Source: Saprolegnia diclina VS20 (lineage: Eukaryota > Oomycota > Saprolegniomycetes > Saprolegniales > Saprolegniaceae). Taken from it: 48,213 bases of DNA. The position numbers and the translations under genes were made by a program. This document shows, piece after piece, positions 1 to 9,745 of this stretch. Under the pieces are notes generated by a model. That model did no database searches. It saw nothing but the letters and a program-made list of their open reading frames with translations, and was not told where the DNA came from. The stretch is from assembly GCF_000281045.1 (NCBI RefSeq), contig NW_008246073.1:294791-343003 (forward strand). Reading direction: 5' to 3'. Numbering within the stretch: the first letter of the stretch is position 1; every line of letters begins with the position of its first letter.

Positions 1-3000
1 TGCGGGTTTAGCTGGCTGCTACCGACCCCCATCGTGCTTCTCTGGGGCGTCTGGCTCGTGGGGGGCGGCCAGCGTCTGGTTTACTATCAATACGCCGCGC
101 GGGGCCTCCGATTTAGCGCGGCGGCAGTCCACGATCCGTTGGCCCAAGGTCTGTACGTCCATGGGTCGCCTCGATTTTATGTCAAGTGCGAGTAGGCAAG
201 GCGATCGCGCTGGCCCAGCGCAAGTCGTCGACAACGTCGCGTCGGCGGCTGCAGCGGTACATGAAGCTCGGCGCCATGTGGGCCGAGTGGCCGTCGCTCT
301 CGTACACACCGCTCACGATCGCCTTCAAGGTCGCGGGGAGTCCGCCCTGGCTCAACCCGCTCTACTTTTCACTCAACTTTCCATTCGAAGTACGACTTTG
401 TCGCGACCCGTGATGCGATCGCTTCGCTTTAGATGGAAAACATTGCGCTTGTGCTCTTGTGTGCCTCCAGCATCACAGCGCTTCGACTCACTAAGCGCTG
501 TGCAACGCCTCGTACCACTTCTTCGTCTTCACCGACAGCGATGGCCGCCCGCGTCGACGTCTGGCTCAAAAAATACTTGTATCCAATCACATACGACGTG
601 CTGTACATTCCGCTCATGTCGACGCTCGTGCGCTTGGCCACGTGTTCCGATGAGTTGACAACGATGGCGCTTCCGGACGGCACCACGTGTGCATGTATTG
701 ACCGCTTTGGCTACTTTTGGGTAGGTCCCCCAACCAGATCTCTCCAGATTTGTGTCATACTTGTAGACGGTCGGATTTGTGGGCTTTCTGCTTCTCTACG
801 TTGCGGCGCTCCACTACAAATTGTACACGGAGCCACTGGCAACCACCATGGACTTCCGCTTCCAGACCAGTTTCCAGATCATCATGGTCATGGCCCGCAC
901 ACGTACACTAACTAACCCTTCCCTATGTATTTCCTGGCCACTATTGTCCTATTGTGGTCTAGTCAACCCGATTGTATCCATGCTCGTCAGTCAACTCGAT
1001 ATTGAACATCACCCGGCGATCGGCAGCGGCATCGCCCTCGGCTTTCTACTCTGCATGACGCTGCTCTTTTGCTACAACTACAAGGTTCAGCCGGTATGAG
1101 TCTTTCAGCTTTGTGTCGATTCGACTGGAAAACGTTGTCATCTAGTGCATTGGCAGCGGTCGCCTGCCCAACAACATTCGCGCACTCACGTTCAGCAGCG
1201 CCATGTACGCGTCACTGTGCGTCCTCGCCTTTGTCGGTGCGTCGGCACCCATTCGTCATCTCTACTACGCGCTGACGCCACTGCCGCTGCTTTGGCTGGG
1301 CGTCTGGCGTCTCAACAATCGACGAGCATTGCAATTCCACATCCCCGACAAGAGCATCCTCGGGCTCTTGAGCGACGCGTCGTCGTCCGCATCGCGGGCT
1401 GTTGGCACAATCGCGGCACTCTACATGGACCCGTCCAAACTCCATGCGACGCAGTTGGCCGCGGTCGTGGACTCTATCGAGAAGATTGCCCAGGGCAAGG
1501 AGCTTCGTACACGCGTGCATGCACTGCGCATTCTGTGGTTTCTGCACCTCAAGGTACATTTTTGCTTGATGAAGACATGACAAATTACACCATACCCGAG
1601 TAGAGCTTTTGCAAGCAGCGCAGTGTCGTCGGTGAGCTGCGACAGGACATGATAGTACCGCCGGAGCTCTTTCTCAAAGACAAGGACAACAAAGACCGAA
1701 GTTCGCTGCCGCGTCGCGCCGGTACAAGCGTCGACAAGGCCATCAAGTTGCGTCGACATCACACCCAGCGCGGTACCTCTTCAATGAGAGGAACAAGAAG
1801 AGTCAATACCTTGGGTTGTAGACGCAGCACAAAGGACGTCTTCGTCCGTGACCGACCTCCACAGCAGCCGGTCGTCGCGACTCTGGAGCAACACGCTCTC
1901 GCTAGCCCGCTTAGTTGCGCCCAGCATGCTAGGCCGAGGTGGGTCGACGGCCGAGGTTGTCGGGGCCGAGTATGATGTGGCGCGTTTTGGTGGCAAACAG
2001 TGGATATCGCGGTCCGAGTCGGGGGCCGAGGCCGTCGCACACTGGACGGACGTCTTTGACATGGCCCTCAACATTCTCACGTCCGCCTGTGTTGCCCGGG
2101 ACCGGTCGGACATGCACGAAATTGCATTGTTTCTGTTGCAATGGTACCAGACCCGGTACCTTCGACTTTCGAAACCGGTGTTTCTCCAAGTGCTCTCGGC
2201 GCTCTGTGCGTCGACGCATCTCAAGACAGCGGCCGATGCAACCCATTCACTGTTCGATGCAACGATGGCGGGACATCTCCCCCTTGGTCTCTGGCTCCGC
2301 AACGCGAGCTACCTGCAAGCTTTTAGCGTCGCACTCGATCATTCGAGTGAAGTGACCGTCCACAAGTGCGCAATGATCCTCACCCTTGTCGTGCAAGCCG
2401 CGGACGCGCAGACAAACCCGTTTGTGCTGGTGACCCCCGAGACCATTGACCGCATTCAACGTGGCCTTACGCGCTGGCACGCGGTGTATCGCATTTCATC
2501 GCTGCTGGAGGTTCTCTGTCTGCGCCTGGTGACGCTCGAGGTACACCACGAACGCAGCGACTTGGTTCGACGAAATTGGAAGCGCCAAGCAAGCGGCGTG
2601 GCCACGTGGCTCCAGCAGCTCACGCGGCGTCGCGTTCACGGTCACTCGGACGGCTCCGACCGGTCGGTGCTGCCGTCGCAGCGTCGTTCGGTGAGCCGTC
2701 ACCACAGTATTGCGCGTGGGAAAAGCGACATCCATGCAATCCGGCTCGCCCGTTCGCCGACACTCTCACGCCGCACGAGCGCGGGGTCTGTGGCCCCCGA
2801 CACGTCGTTCACAACCGCTCGGGCGTCTACACCGTCGTGCACGATCACGACGTCGTCCGATACGTCAAGCAAGCACAGCGTCTTGGCGCTATCCGCCAGT
2901 GCAATCCCGTTGGGCCTCGCGACGGAGAGGCTACCGCGTCACTCAAACCCAGGGTCAGCGGTCGGTATAACGCACGAAAAGCACGCTACACGCCGCCATG

Positions 3001-3551
3001 TGCCGTTGCTGGGACCTACCGTCGGTGCCCTTGCGGCTGCGGGGCCATCCGTGGCGTCGTTGCAAGCGGCAGTCCGTGACGATGCGGCGGCGGCGTCAAC
3101 CCACACACCGTCGCCGCCAACCCACACACTGTCGATGTCATCGGTGGAACCGCCGCGTCCAAACGACTTGCGCGTCGATTATTTGCTAGACAACATGGCG
3201 CTCCGTTCCGTGTCGAAGCACGGCCGATGGTCGGGGTCGGACAAGTTTACGTTTGTGCCGCCGGCCATTCTCGCCGAAGTCGAACGCCGTCGGTCCACGC
3301 GGCGTCAGTTTCTCAGTCTTTTGCACCAAGCCGTTGGGTGCCAAGTGAACCAGCGCCCGCATGACTTTTGTGTCGCAATCTCCAACCTCGCGCTCCTCTA
3401 CACGACGGCAGATGCGTGCGCTTTGGGTGACTTTCTCGAGACAGAGCTCTCGCCAGAGCTGCGGGCCTTTTTCCATATGCACGTGACACCCGTCTTGGCG
3501 CTCGCGACAGCGGCAACGAGCCGACGACGCCGATGGCCGTGGGGACGGTGA
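1..3551 (+). CDS. Large multi-pass membrane protein, 5' end outside window
   Basis: This is the 3' part of a gene that enters from the left. Nine exons join in one open frame: 1-148, 196-389, 433-720, 767-902, 963-1093, 1146-1553, 1604-1721, 1769-1814 and 1865-3551, giving 1051 residues before TGA/TAG. The introns are 43-60 bp; the one at 903-962 has a clear CTAAC branch-like sequence. The first half holds several hydrophobic segments (for example around LLPTPIVLLWGVWLV, VGFVGFLLLYVAALHY and IALGFLLCMTLLFCY). The last exon encodes a helical, HEAT/armadillo-like stretch, then a long Ser/Thr/Arg-rich disordered region, then a helical tail. I do not recognise the family. The multi-TM plus helical-repeat layout suggests an oomycete-specific membrane protein. 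A truncated inverted copy of its 5' part lies at 3882-4020. The exon joins are well supported by frame; the function is unknown. Confidence 0.7.
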
Positions 3552-3881
3552 GTCGCATAAGTGCAAACAAACAAAAAACCTTCGCTCGCCACAGGGATTA
3601 GCGATCCACGTTGATATAGCTGACGGTTCAGACACTATTGTTGGCAGAAGAGTACAATGGAAGCAAAGCTGTGGGCTGGTCCAACGAGACGGTTGCGAGA
3701 CGATGGGTTCCATTCCTTTAAACTGTGGCGGCAACCGAGCTGGAGACAGGCAAGACCTGAACGTATGCCGGTAGAGCCAAACGCGCTTTATAGCAGCCCA
3801 CCGAATGACCTTTACGACTCCCAGCCACATTGTATCAACGTGGGTCGGGGTCTTCGGCTTGGCTTCGGCTCTACTACTAGA
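3552..3881. other. Non-coding gap downstream of the membrane-protein gene
   Basis: About 330 bp between the stop of the left-edge gene and the inverted partial copy. I see no convincing exon. A short imperfect repeat of CTTCGGCTTGG lies near 3852-3870, at the edge where the inverted copy loses similarity. Confidence 0.5.
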
Positions 3882-4020
3882 AGACCAGACGCCGGCCGCC
3901 CCCCACGAGCCAGACGCCCCAGAGAAGCACGATGGGGGTCGGTAGCAGCCAGCTAAACCCGCAGGTGGACCAGTCTGCTTTCGAGCATGTCGTGTTGGGC
4001 GATGCGTAGCACGTGGCCAT
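3882..4020 (-). pseudogene. Inverted truncated copy of the 5' end of the left-edge membrane-protein gene
   Basis: Read on the minus strand from an ATG at 4020, this gives an N-terminus of about 20 residues (MATCYASPNTTCSKADWST). It runs directly into the same CGFSWLLPTPIVLLWGVWLV sequence that opens the window. The reverse complement of 3882-3962 matches 1-81 at 79 of 81 positions. Similarity then stops and the frame closes a few codons later, so the copy lacks the rest of the gene. It is a broken inverted duplication. It probably also shows what the missing N-terminus of the left-edge gene looks like, but that part is outside the window and cannot be compared. Confidence 0.75.
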
Positions 4021-4377
4021 GCTGTCGACGGCGGGCTTTTTTTTCAAAAACGCAACGTTTCGTGCTATTCTGATATTACTCGAGAAACAAGATTTACAGA
4101 TTCTCAACTGTTCTGTGGGTATATGCATCAACCCAATGGGGCTGTGTTAACGATTTGAGAAAGCACGAACCAAGACGTAGACATCAATGAAGAGTTTTTC
4201 GGCAGTGTATGCCACACGTGTGGACTGTTGAATGCGTAAAAGCTGCCTACAGTGCCCCCGATAATGGGGGAATTACGCAGGGAGCGGCACAACGTCGTGT
4301 GTAGTGCTGAACGCAGAGTACAGGGCTTTCCACAGCAACGGTGACGTTGTTACTTCACTGATGAAATGGGCAAAATT
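4021..4377. other. Intergenic stretch with short palindromes
   Basis: No gene seen. It holds a perfect 12-bp palindrome, CCACACGTGTGG, at 4212-4223 (CACGTG core) and a small hairpin with CCCCC/GGGGG arms at 4255-4270. Both could occur by chance. Confidence 0.4.
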
Positions 4378-4458
4378 GTCAGCGGCGGGATTTGAACCCG
4401 CGAGTGCGAACACACTAGAACTTGAGTCTAGCACCTTGGACCGCTCGGTCACACTGAC
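4378..4458 (-). tRNA. tRNA-Leu (anticodon CAA)
   Basis: An 81-nt minus-strand tRNA. The acceptor arms GTCAGTG and CGCTGAC pair along 7 bp with one G-T. The anticodon stem CTAGA/TCTAG encloses the 7-nt loop CTCAAGT, giving anticodon CAA for UUG leucine codons. The T-arm GCGGGTTCAAATCCCGC is canonical, and the extended variable arm fits a class II leucine tRNA. No intron is needed. AATTTTG immediately after the 3' end supplies a T-run suited to Pol III termination. Confidence 0.95.
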
Positions 4459-4825
4459 CCCTTACGACATTGAGTGGAAAACGTTAAATTAGATGCGAAT
4501 GTAGAGGTTCCAAACACCTTGGAGGCCTTACATCGCCATCCTCGTACTGCTTCTCTACGCCAAACTCATGTGATGACATTCGCATTGGCTGCTGCCCCAG
4601 AATAACCACTCGGAGTCAGCCAACAGAGTGCTATTTGACATTATTCATCCATGACCTATTTCCTATCTGCACCCTATACGAGTACCCCTGTCTCTGATTC
4701 ATCGTCACTTAATATGGGACAGAAGGGTCGTGGTGTGCCACGCGGTACATGTACCATACGACATGTCCACCGGATGTCCAGCTATCGCCTGCAATGTCCC
4801 GGGCCAATTCCCGGACAGCAACACT
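4459..4825. other. Intergenic stretch between tRNA-Leu and the CMP-KDO synthetase gene
   Basis: No complete gene. A short hydrophobic reading (PWRPYIAILVLLLYAKLM then stop, about 4517-4573) could be a membrane-gene relic but is too short to assign. It lies inside a 10-bp inverted repeat, ATGCGAATGT near 4492 and ACATTCGCAT near 4577. Confidence 0.4.
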
Positions 4826-4881
4826 GACGTATCCGGACATCCGGAAACGAGAGACCGACGTATCCGGGCATCCGGAAACGA
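4826..4881 (+). promoter_or_regulatory. Tandem 25-bp TATCCGG repeat directly upstream of the CMP-KDO synthetase start
   Basis: Two copies of GACGTATCCGGACATCCGG followed by AAACGA lie at 4826-4850 and 4857-4881. They differ at one base, and the second ends one base before the ATG. The TATCCGGA core recurs upstream of five other genes in the window. A regulatory role is inferred. Confidence 0.4.
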
Positions 4882-4882
4882 C

Positions 4883-5685
4883 ATGAAGCTGCGCGCGGTC
4901 GGCATCATCCCGGCGCGCCTGCGCTCGACGCGCTTCCCTGCCAAGCCGCTCGCGCTCCTCTGCGGAAAGCCGATGATTGCGCACACGTTCGAGGCTGCGT
5001 CACGCGCCGCCAATCTGGACGCGGTCTACGTCGCGACAGACGCCGTCGAGATCGCTTCGCTCTTGCCGTCGGCGGCGATCCTCACGGACGCGGCGTGCGC
5101 CAACGGGACAGAGCGCGTGCTGCAAGCGCTCACTCGCCTACCGCAACCAGCTTCGCTCTGCGATATTGTGGTCAATATCCAAGGTGACGAGCCGGCCATC
5201 GACCCGGCACACATCGACCTCTGCGTCGCCGCGCTCCAGGACGACCCAACGTGCGTCATGAGCACGCTCATGGCGCCTGTCCGCACAGAGGCCGAAGCGC
5301 GGAGCTTCAACGTCGTCAAGGTCGTTGCCAACCACGAGTCGTAGGCGCCTATTACTTTTGTGCATGTGGAGATCTCGCTTGGCGTAGGCACGCCATGTAT
5401 TTTTCACGCGGTCTCATTCCCGCGTCCAAGGATGATGCATTTGATCCGGCGCGGACCATGAAGCACATTGGACTCTACGCCTTCCGAACGTCGTTTTTAG
5501 TCGACGTCTTCCCGACGCTGACGCGCCACGAGCTCGGCGACGTTGAGGACCTGGAGCAACTGCGAGTGCTCGAGGCCGGCCACAAGATCAAGATGGTGGC
5601 AGTACCCAGTGCGCATCCCGGCGTCGACGTACCCGACGACCTTGCGACCCTCGAGGCGATTTTGTCCACAGATAAGTCGTGGTAG
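4883..5685 (+). CDS. kdsB: 3-deoxy-manno-octulosonate cytidylyltransferase (CMP-KDO synthetase)
   Basis: Exons 4883-5340 and 5388-5685 flank a 47-bp intron (GTAGG...GTAG) and encode 251 residues, the usual length of KdsB. The family activates KDO with CTP to CMP-KDO. Visible signatures are the nucleotide-binding loop IIPARLRSTRFPAKPL (residues 8-23), VNIQGDEP, MYFSRGLIP just after the splice junction, MKHIGLYAF, EDLEQLRVLE and the terminal GVDVPDDLATLE. The ATG at 4883 is chosen because it begins exactly at the conserved N-terminus. An upstream in-frame ATG at 4730 would add about 51 residues of unconserved sequence running through the promoter repeats. No signal peptide is visible. The typical short intron shows this is a resident eukaryotic gene, not bacterial contamination. 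In plants and bacteria KDO enters surface glycans; its use here is unknown. Confidence 0.93.
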
Positions 5686-5924
5686 ACAAACAGCGTTCAA
5701 CTGTAGATATGGCGCCATTCCGAACACGTTGAAATGTGAGTCTGGAAGCGCAACAGAATCCAAGCCGAGCGCAACTAGTCGACGGTAGCGCGGGAATTTT
5801 TCAAAATGGCCCTGCCAGCCATCTACACCTAAATGCACACTGTCTAGTCACTCTGGCGTCCCAGTTGGCGCGAAAGCACTCCCAATAAGTTTGATTTCGT
5901 ACAATAGAGCTTGCCAAAGAGTAG

Positions 5925-6230
5925 TCCTCGCCGCCGCCAAGCCGGTACCGGACCTCGTAGTCGATCTTGAGATGCCATGAAGCATCTTGTACTAGCGGCC
6001 AAGCCACCGCCGTTCAAATACGAGTACTCCAAGCACTGCAGCACCACGCACGTCGGAATTTCCGCCCATGCGACGCCCGTAGATTGAGTGCCAAAATGGC
6101 CAAGCACGATGCATTTGCTGTTGCGAACGCTGTTGCGAACGCTGGTTTGAACCTGCTGCAGCAACAGCAGCGCACGGTAGCTCGGGTATCTGCGAAAAGA
6201 CTTTGGCTGGAGGATGTGACAGTCTTTTAC
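5925..6230 (+). pseudogene. Decayed copy of part of the FAIM-like/RanBP2-finger gene
   Basis: The stretch is recognisably similar to 38238-38560 in the gene at 37575-39134. Shared blocks include CATCTTGTACTAGCGGCCAAG (against CGTCTTGTACTAGTGGCCAAG), the TACTCCAAGCA segment, the AAAATGGCCAAGCACGATGC region and GCAGCAACAGCAGCGCAC. The frame is broken by indels and stops. The match spans the 3' part of an intron of the parent (38261-38306), so the copy arose from genomic DNA and not from an mRNA. Limits are approximate. Confidence 0.7.
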
Positions 6231-6342
6231 CACACCAAGTGTCTTCGACTTCCGGTCCTCGTACGACAAAGGAGACGGGCAAAGTGCACGGTCAAGAGAC
6301 CACATGGATACTTGGCATCATTGAACTCGTATAAATCGTAGA

Positions 6343-9300
6343 TTATCGAAGTAAACTATCCAGTTTGTTGACGCTGGCTTTCGTCATGGGTCGTGTCGGC
6401 ACGTCGACGCGCCAAATCGCGCGGAGAAGGTCGGGTGCGAACGCCTTGCGGTTCTCCATGAGGAACATCTCGAGGTCCGTTTCCGAGAGCAAAGCGAGCG
6501 CATAGTACCTACACCACACGTGTATCAACTTGATAGTAAGTTGATACGTACCGTTTGGCGCGCTGAAAGTAAAACGCGTCGCGACGCACGCTCGGGTACT
6601 TGTAGAACAAGCTCGTGAGCGACTGCTGGAGCGAGTTGAGGTTGCAGTGCATTTGAGCGACGCCACCGACCGAGAGCTTTGGGATGTTGGACATGAGGTG
6701 CATTAGGATGTGGCACACGAGCGAGTCGAGGCCGTCCAGCACGAGCGCGACCTTGTGCTTGCTCAGATACGGTGCCAAGCAATTTTCTTCGCAGCTCAAG
6801 AGCTTGGACGCGAGGCTTAGGACGCTTTCATTTGGTGCGCACGACGGGACCTCGGGTCCGTCCAAGGGTCCGCTGGCCACTTGGGTCATGTACGAGTAAC
6901 ACGCCAAGTGCAATTCGCGGCGTAGGAAGAAGAGACACTCGTCGGCCAAGCTGCTGCAGCGCCAGCTCGTCGCCTTGAGCGTGGCCACGAGATGCTACTC
7001 GCATGATCAAACCTCGTGCGTTGCAGAATCCAGTCATACAGCGTCGGCGTCGGCGGTACTCTTGCACTCACTGGCCTGCACGTGCTTGTCGAGGACGAGC
7101 GACACGAAATCACAGCAGCTGCTCAAATACGCCAGCATCGAGAGCTTGCTTGGATCCTGCACGAGCGACTTGGTGGTCCCGGGCCGCGTCCAAAAGTCCA
7201 CATCCAAAAACTTAGCCTCGAAATCGAGCTCCTTGGCATGGAGCTCATCTCGCGGCGTGACCTTGACCTCGCTCTACGCACCATCCAGCTGAATACTTCA
7301 GCCAACGACTCGTCGTACGGGTGGCAACGACGTGCTCGTGGCTATTGGCACCGGGAGACTGTAGCTCACGCTGTACCGGTTCGTGAAACCCATCGGGTCT
7401 GCTGCGGACGGCGCTGCCGTGGCCGTGTCCGAGGGCGCAATCTTGGCCAGCGACTGGTACGGCACGCTGCCCTTGGCGGCTGCATACAACGGGGTCTGGT
7501 GCAGCAAACGCCCGAGCTCGCTCGCGCCAATGTTCATTTCGACCTGGTTGAGCGACCCGTCACAGATTTTGCTACCAAAAAGAAATGGGCAACTTGCAGT
7601 GAGCTCCTACAGGCAAGTATACCGGACGAGGCCCGCACAGTCCTCTGCGAACCGCCGGGCTGTGTTGTCGATCACATTGATCAGCTCTTGCGCCACGAGC
7701 GAGAAGGAGGGCAGCATCGCGAAGAGCTCACGCACGACAAGGACCAACGCGTGGACGTTGGGTACAGCATACATGGTATCCTAACCCATGTAATGTCAGC
7801 CGTCACTAGCATCATTTTCGGATGGATTGATAGATAGATAGCTATACCATGGGCATGGGCAAGGTAAACCCCGAGTCGCCGGCGCGCGATGGCGCCGCAA
7901 GCATCGCCTAGCGACAGCAATTTGGCTCGAATGACACAGGACACAAGGTACCGAAGCTTTGGCTTGGAGCTTGGGGAGCCAAATGCGTATAACAAACGGT
8001 CGCCAAAACACTTCGACAAACGAGACGCTACTGCAGAGCGTCGCCACGTGTTTGGAGAAGACGTGCACGTCCGGGAATATACGCGGCACGTGAAAGAGGC
8101 TCGGCGGGCACACGAGCGAGGACGGTGCCACGTCATGGGCGACTTGATTGTCGATCGGTCGCGCCTCAGTAGGAAAGAAACGGAAGAGGCCCACGTTGGT
8201 TGATGCGCCGGCGATCGGCGAGGTGGGGGTCGGCGCCACAGTCTCGGGGTCACTCAAATGCTGCACGAGCCACTCCTGCGCATCATTGCGTCAACACCAC
8301 GATACGTACTGATAGCAATGCACCTCGAGGACGTGGAAGGCTTTGTGCACGATTTCGTCGAGCGGGTACAATGACCGCGACAACGTAGCGGCCAACGCGG
8401 CGTGGTGCCCGAGGCAGGTGGCGACAGCACCCAGCACAGTCTGCGAGCAGACTTGAAAGGTGCTGGCATGCGGCGAGCGGCCAAACCGCTCGTTCGTGTC
8501 GACAGTCGCCAGCGACGCGCGGCAGATCGAGCCGATGCGCTCGATGAGCGCCTGAAGCCGCAGCTCGAGAGAGGTTTTGAGCGAGCCAATGACTTCGGCT
8601 TCACGCGATAGCCTAACGAGTCGACGGTGGGAGCTATTCAAAAAGAGACATTCGCACCGCTGCACGCAGCGCGCGAGGTCGGCCAGCGGCGGTGCCGGCG
8701 TCGACGACGTCAGAGCGCCAAAGGCACCGATCGGCGTCGACGATTTCGCGTATTTGGCCCAGACGGCCTACATTAGTATATATATATGCAAAGCGCCACA
8801 TACATGCAAGGACGAACCTCGAGATACAAGCCAGCCTCGAGGGCTGCGATCAAGTAGTCTTCGATCGTTTGCTTGCATTCCAGGAGGGCATGCCGCATGG
8901 TGGCCACGGCGCTAAAGACGACGAGCTTCTCGCTAAAGACGAGGTCAAAGGCGCGGAGGTAGACGTCGACGGCCTGGCCTGCGAGGCCCGCGTCCAGCGC
9001 GGCTTGAATTTTGACCGGCGCCAGCTCAATGTACTCGATGTCGTTGATGAGATCGATGACCTACACCGCGTCATGTAGCCGTGCGCGATACTAGTCATGG
9101 TCTGCGGCACCTTTTTGGCCTCGTACTTTTGTGAGAGGAGGTCGTGGAGGTTCTTGGTCTTTGCCGTCAAGATGGCCTTGCCCTCCATGCTTCGCTTCTC
9201 GACCTCGAGCAGTCCCGCACGCGCATCTAAGAGTCCGCATACTACCCGACATCACGTAGCAGCAAGCCGTACCTTGCAGCTGGTGCGCAATCCCGGCAAA

Positions 9301-9507
9301 CTTGCCGAGGCTGGCATTAAAGTTGGTGTAGTTGGCGTCCACGACGCTGGCAATCTCCATGTCGGCGAGCTCGCGGTAGTGCGACACCGTGCGGAGCTGC
9401 TCGGCGCGGGCGTCGTCCGTCGCCGAGACGATATAGCGCAGCATGTACTTGGTCGCGCTAAACTTCTTCTCAAAGAAGACGCGGTCGATGGCCTCGGACG
9501 CCTTCAT
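6343..9507 (-). CDS. SEC8: Exocyst complex component Sec8 (EXOC4)
   Basis: Ten exons, from 9507 down to a TAA at 6343, join to 853 residues. Introns lie at 9227-9272, 9061-9110, 8768-8817, 8276-8323, 7781-7951, 7572-7622, 7262-7318, 6995-7081 and 6509-6551. The N-terminal half has the Sec8 pattern: a helical YRELADMEIASVV segment, then IDLINDIEYIELAPVKIQAA, matching the conserved LLDEIE region. The C-terminus (HLMSNIPKLSVGGVAQMHCN, then LQQSLTSLF) matches the conserved Sec8 tail. Sec8 is part of the vesicle-tethering exocyst, which in hyphal organisms supports tip growth. The protein is somewhat shorter than the usual 950-1000 residues. The 171-bp intron may hide a small exon, and an exon upstream of 9507 is possible. 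The start lies 238 bp from the divergent protease gene. Confidence 0.85.
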
Positions 9508-9745
9508 GGTCGTAATTGCCTGTTCAAGATCGCAACAAGTCACACTACCCGTCGTTCTGTAAATTAGTGTACGAACATTGGCGTGTCGCACGAATACACT
9601 ATTTCGGATTGTCGCCGTCCGCCGAAGACCAGCCCCAGACGTCCGACGACGACGAGAATGAGTATGTTGGCCGTGCGTAGCAGCTTCCGCACCCAGCGCA
9701 TGCGATGGCTCCACACCGCCAAGACGACGCGCCGCAGCTTCTCCC
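9508..9745. promoter_or_regulatory. Presumed bidirectional promoter between SEC8 and the Nma111-like protease
   Basis: A 238-bp head-to-head gap between the two start codons chosen here. It is inferred from gene orientation only. Open frames in the gap are arginine-rich on both strands, so either gene could start somewhat further upstream. Confidence 0.4.

Noticed and set aside
4517-4573. Short hydrophobic coding-like fragment PWRPYIAILVLLLYAKLM
   Set aside because: Only about 19 codons, no splice or start support, no second fragment nearby.
4883-5685. Bacterial contamination as the source of the kdsB-like gene
   Set aside because: The gene contains a 47-bp intron of the local type and neighbours tRNA-Leu and Sec8 in one continuous eukaryotic context.
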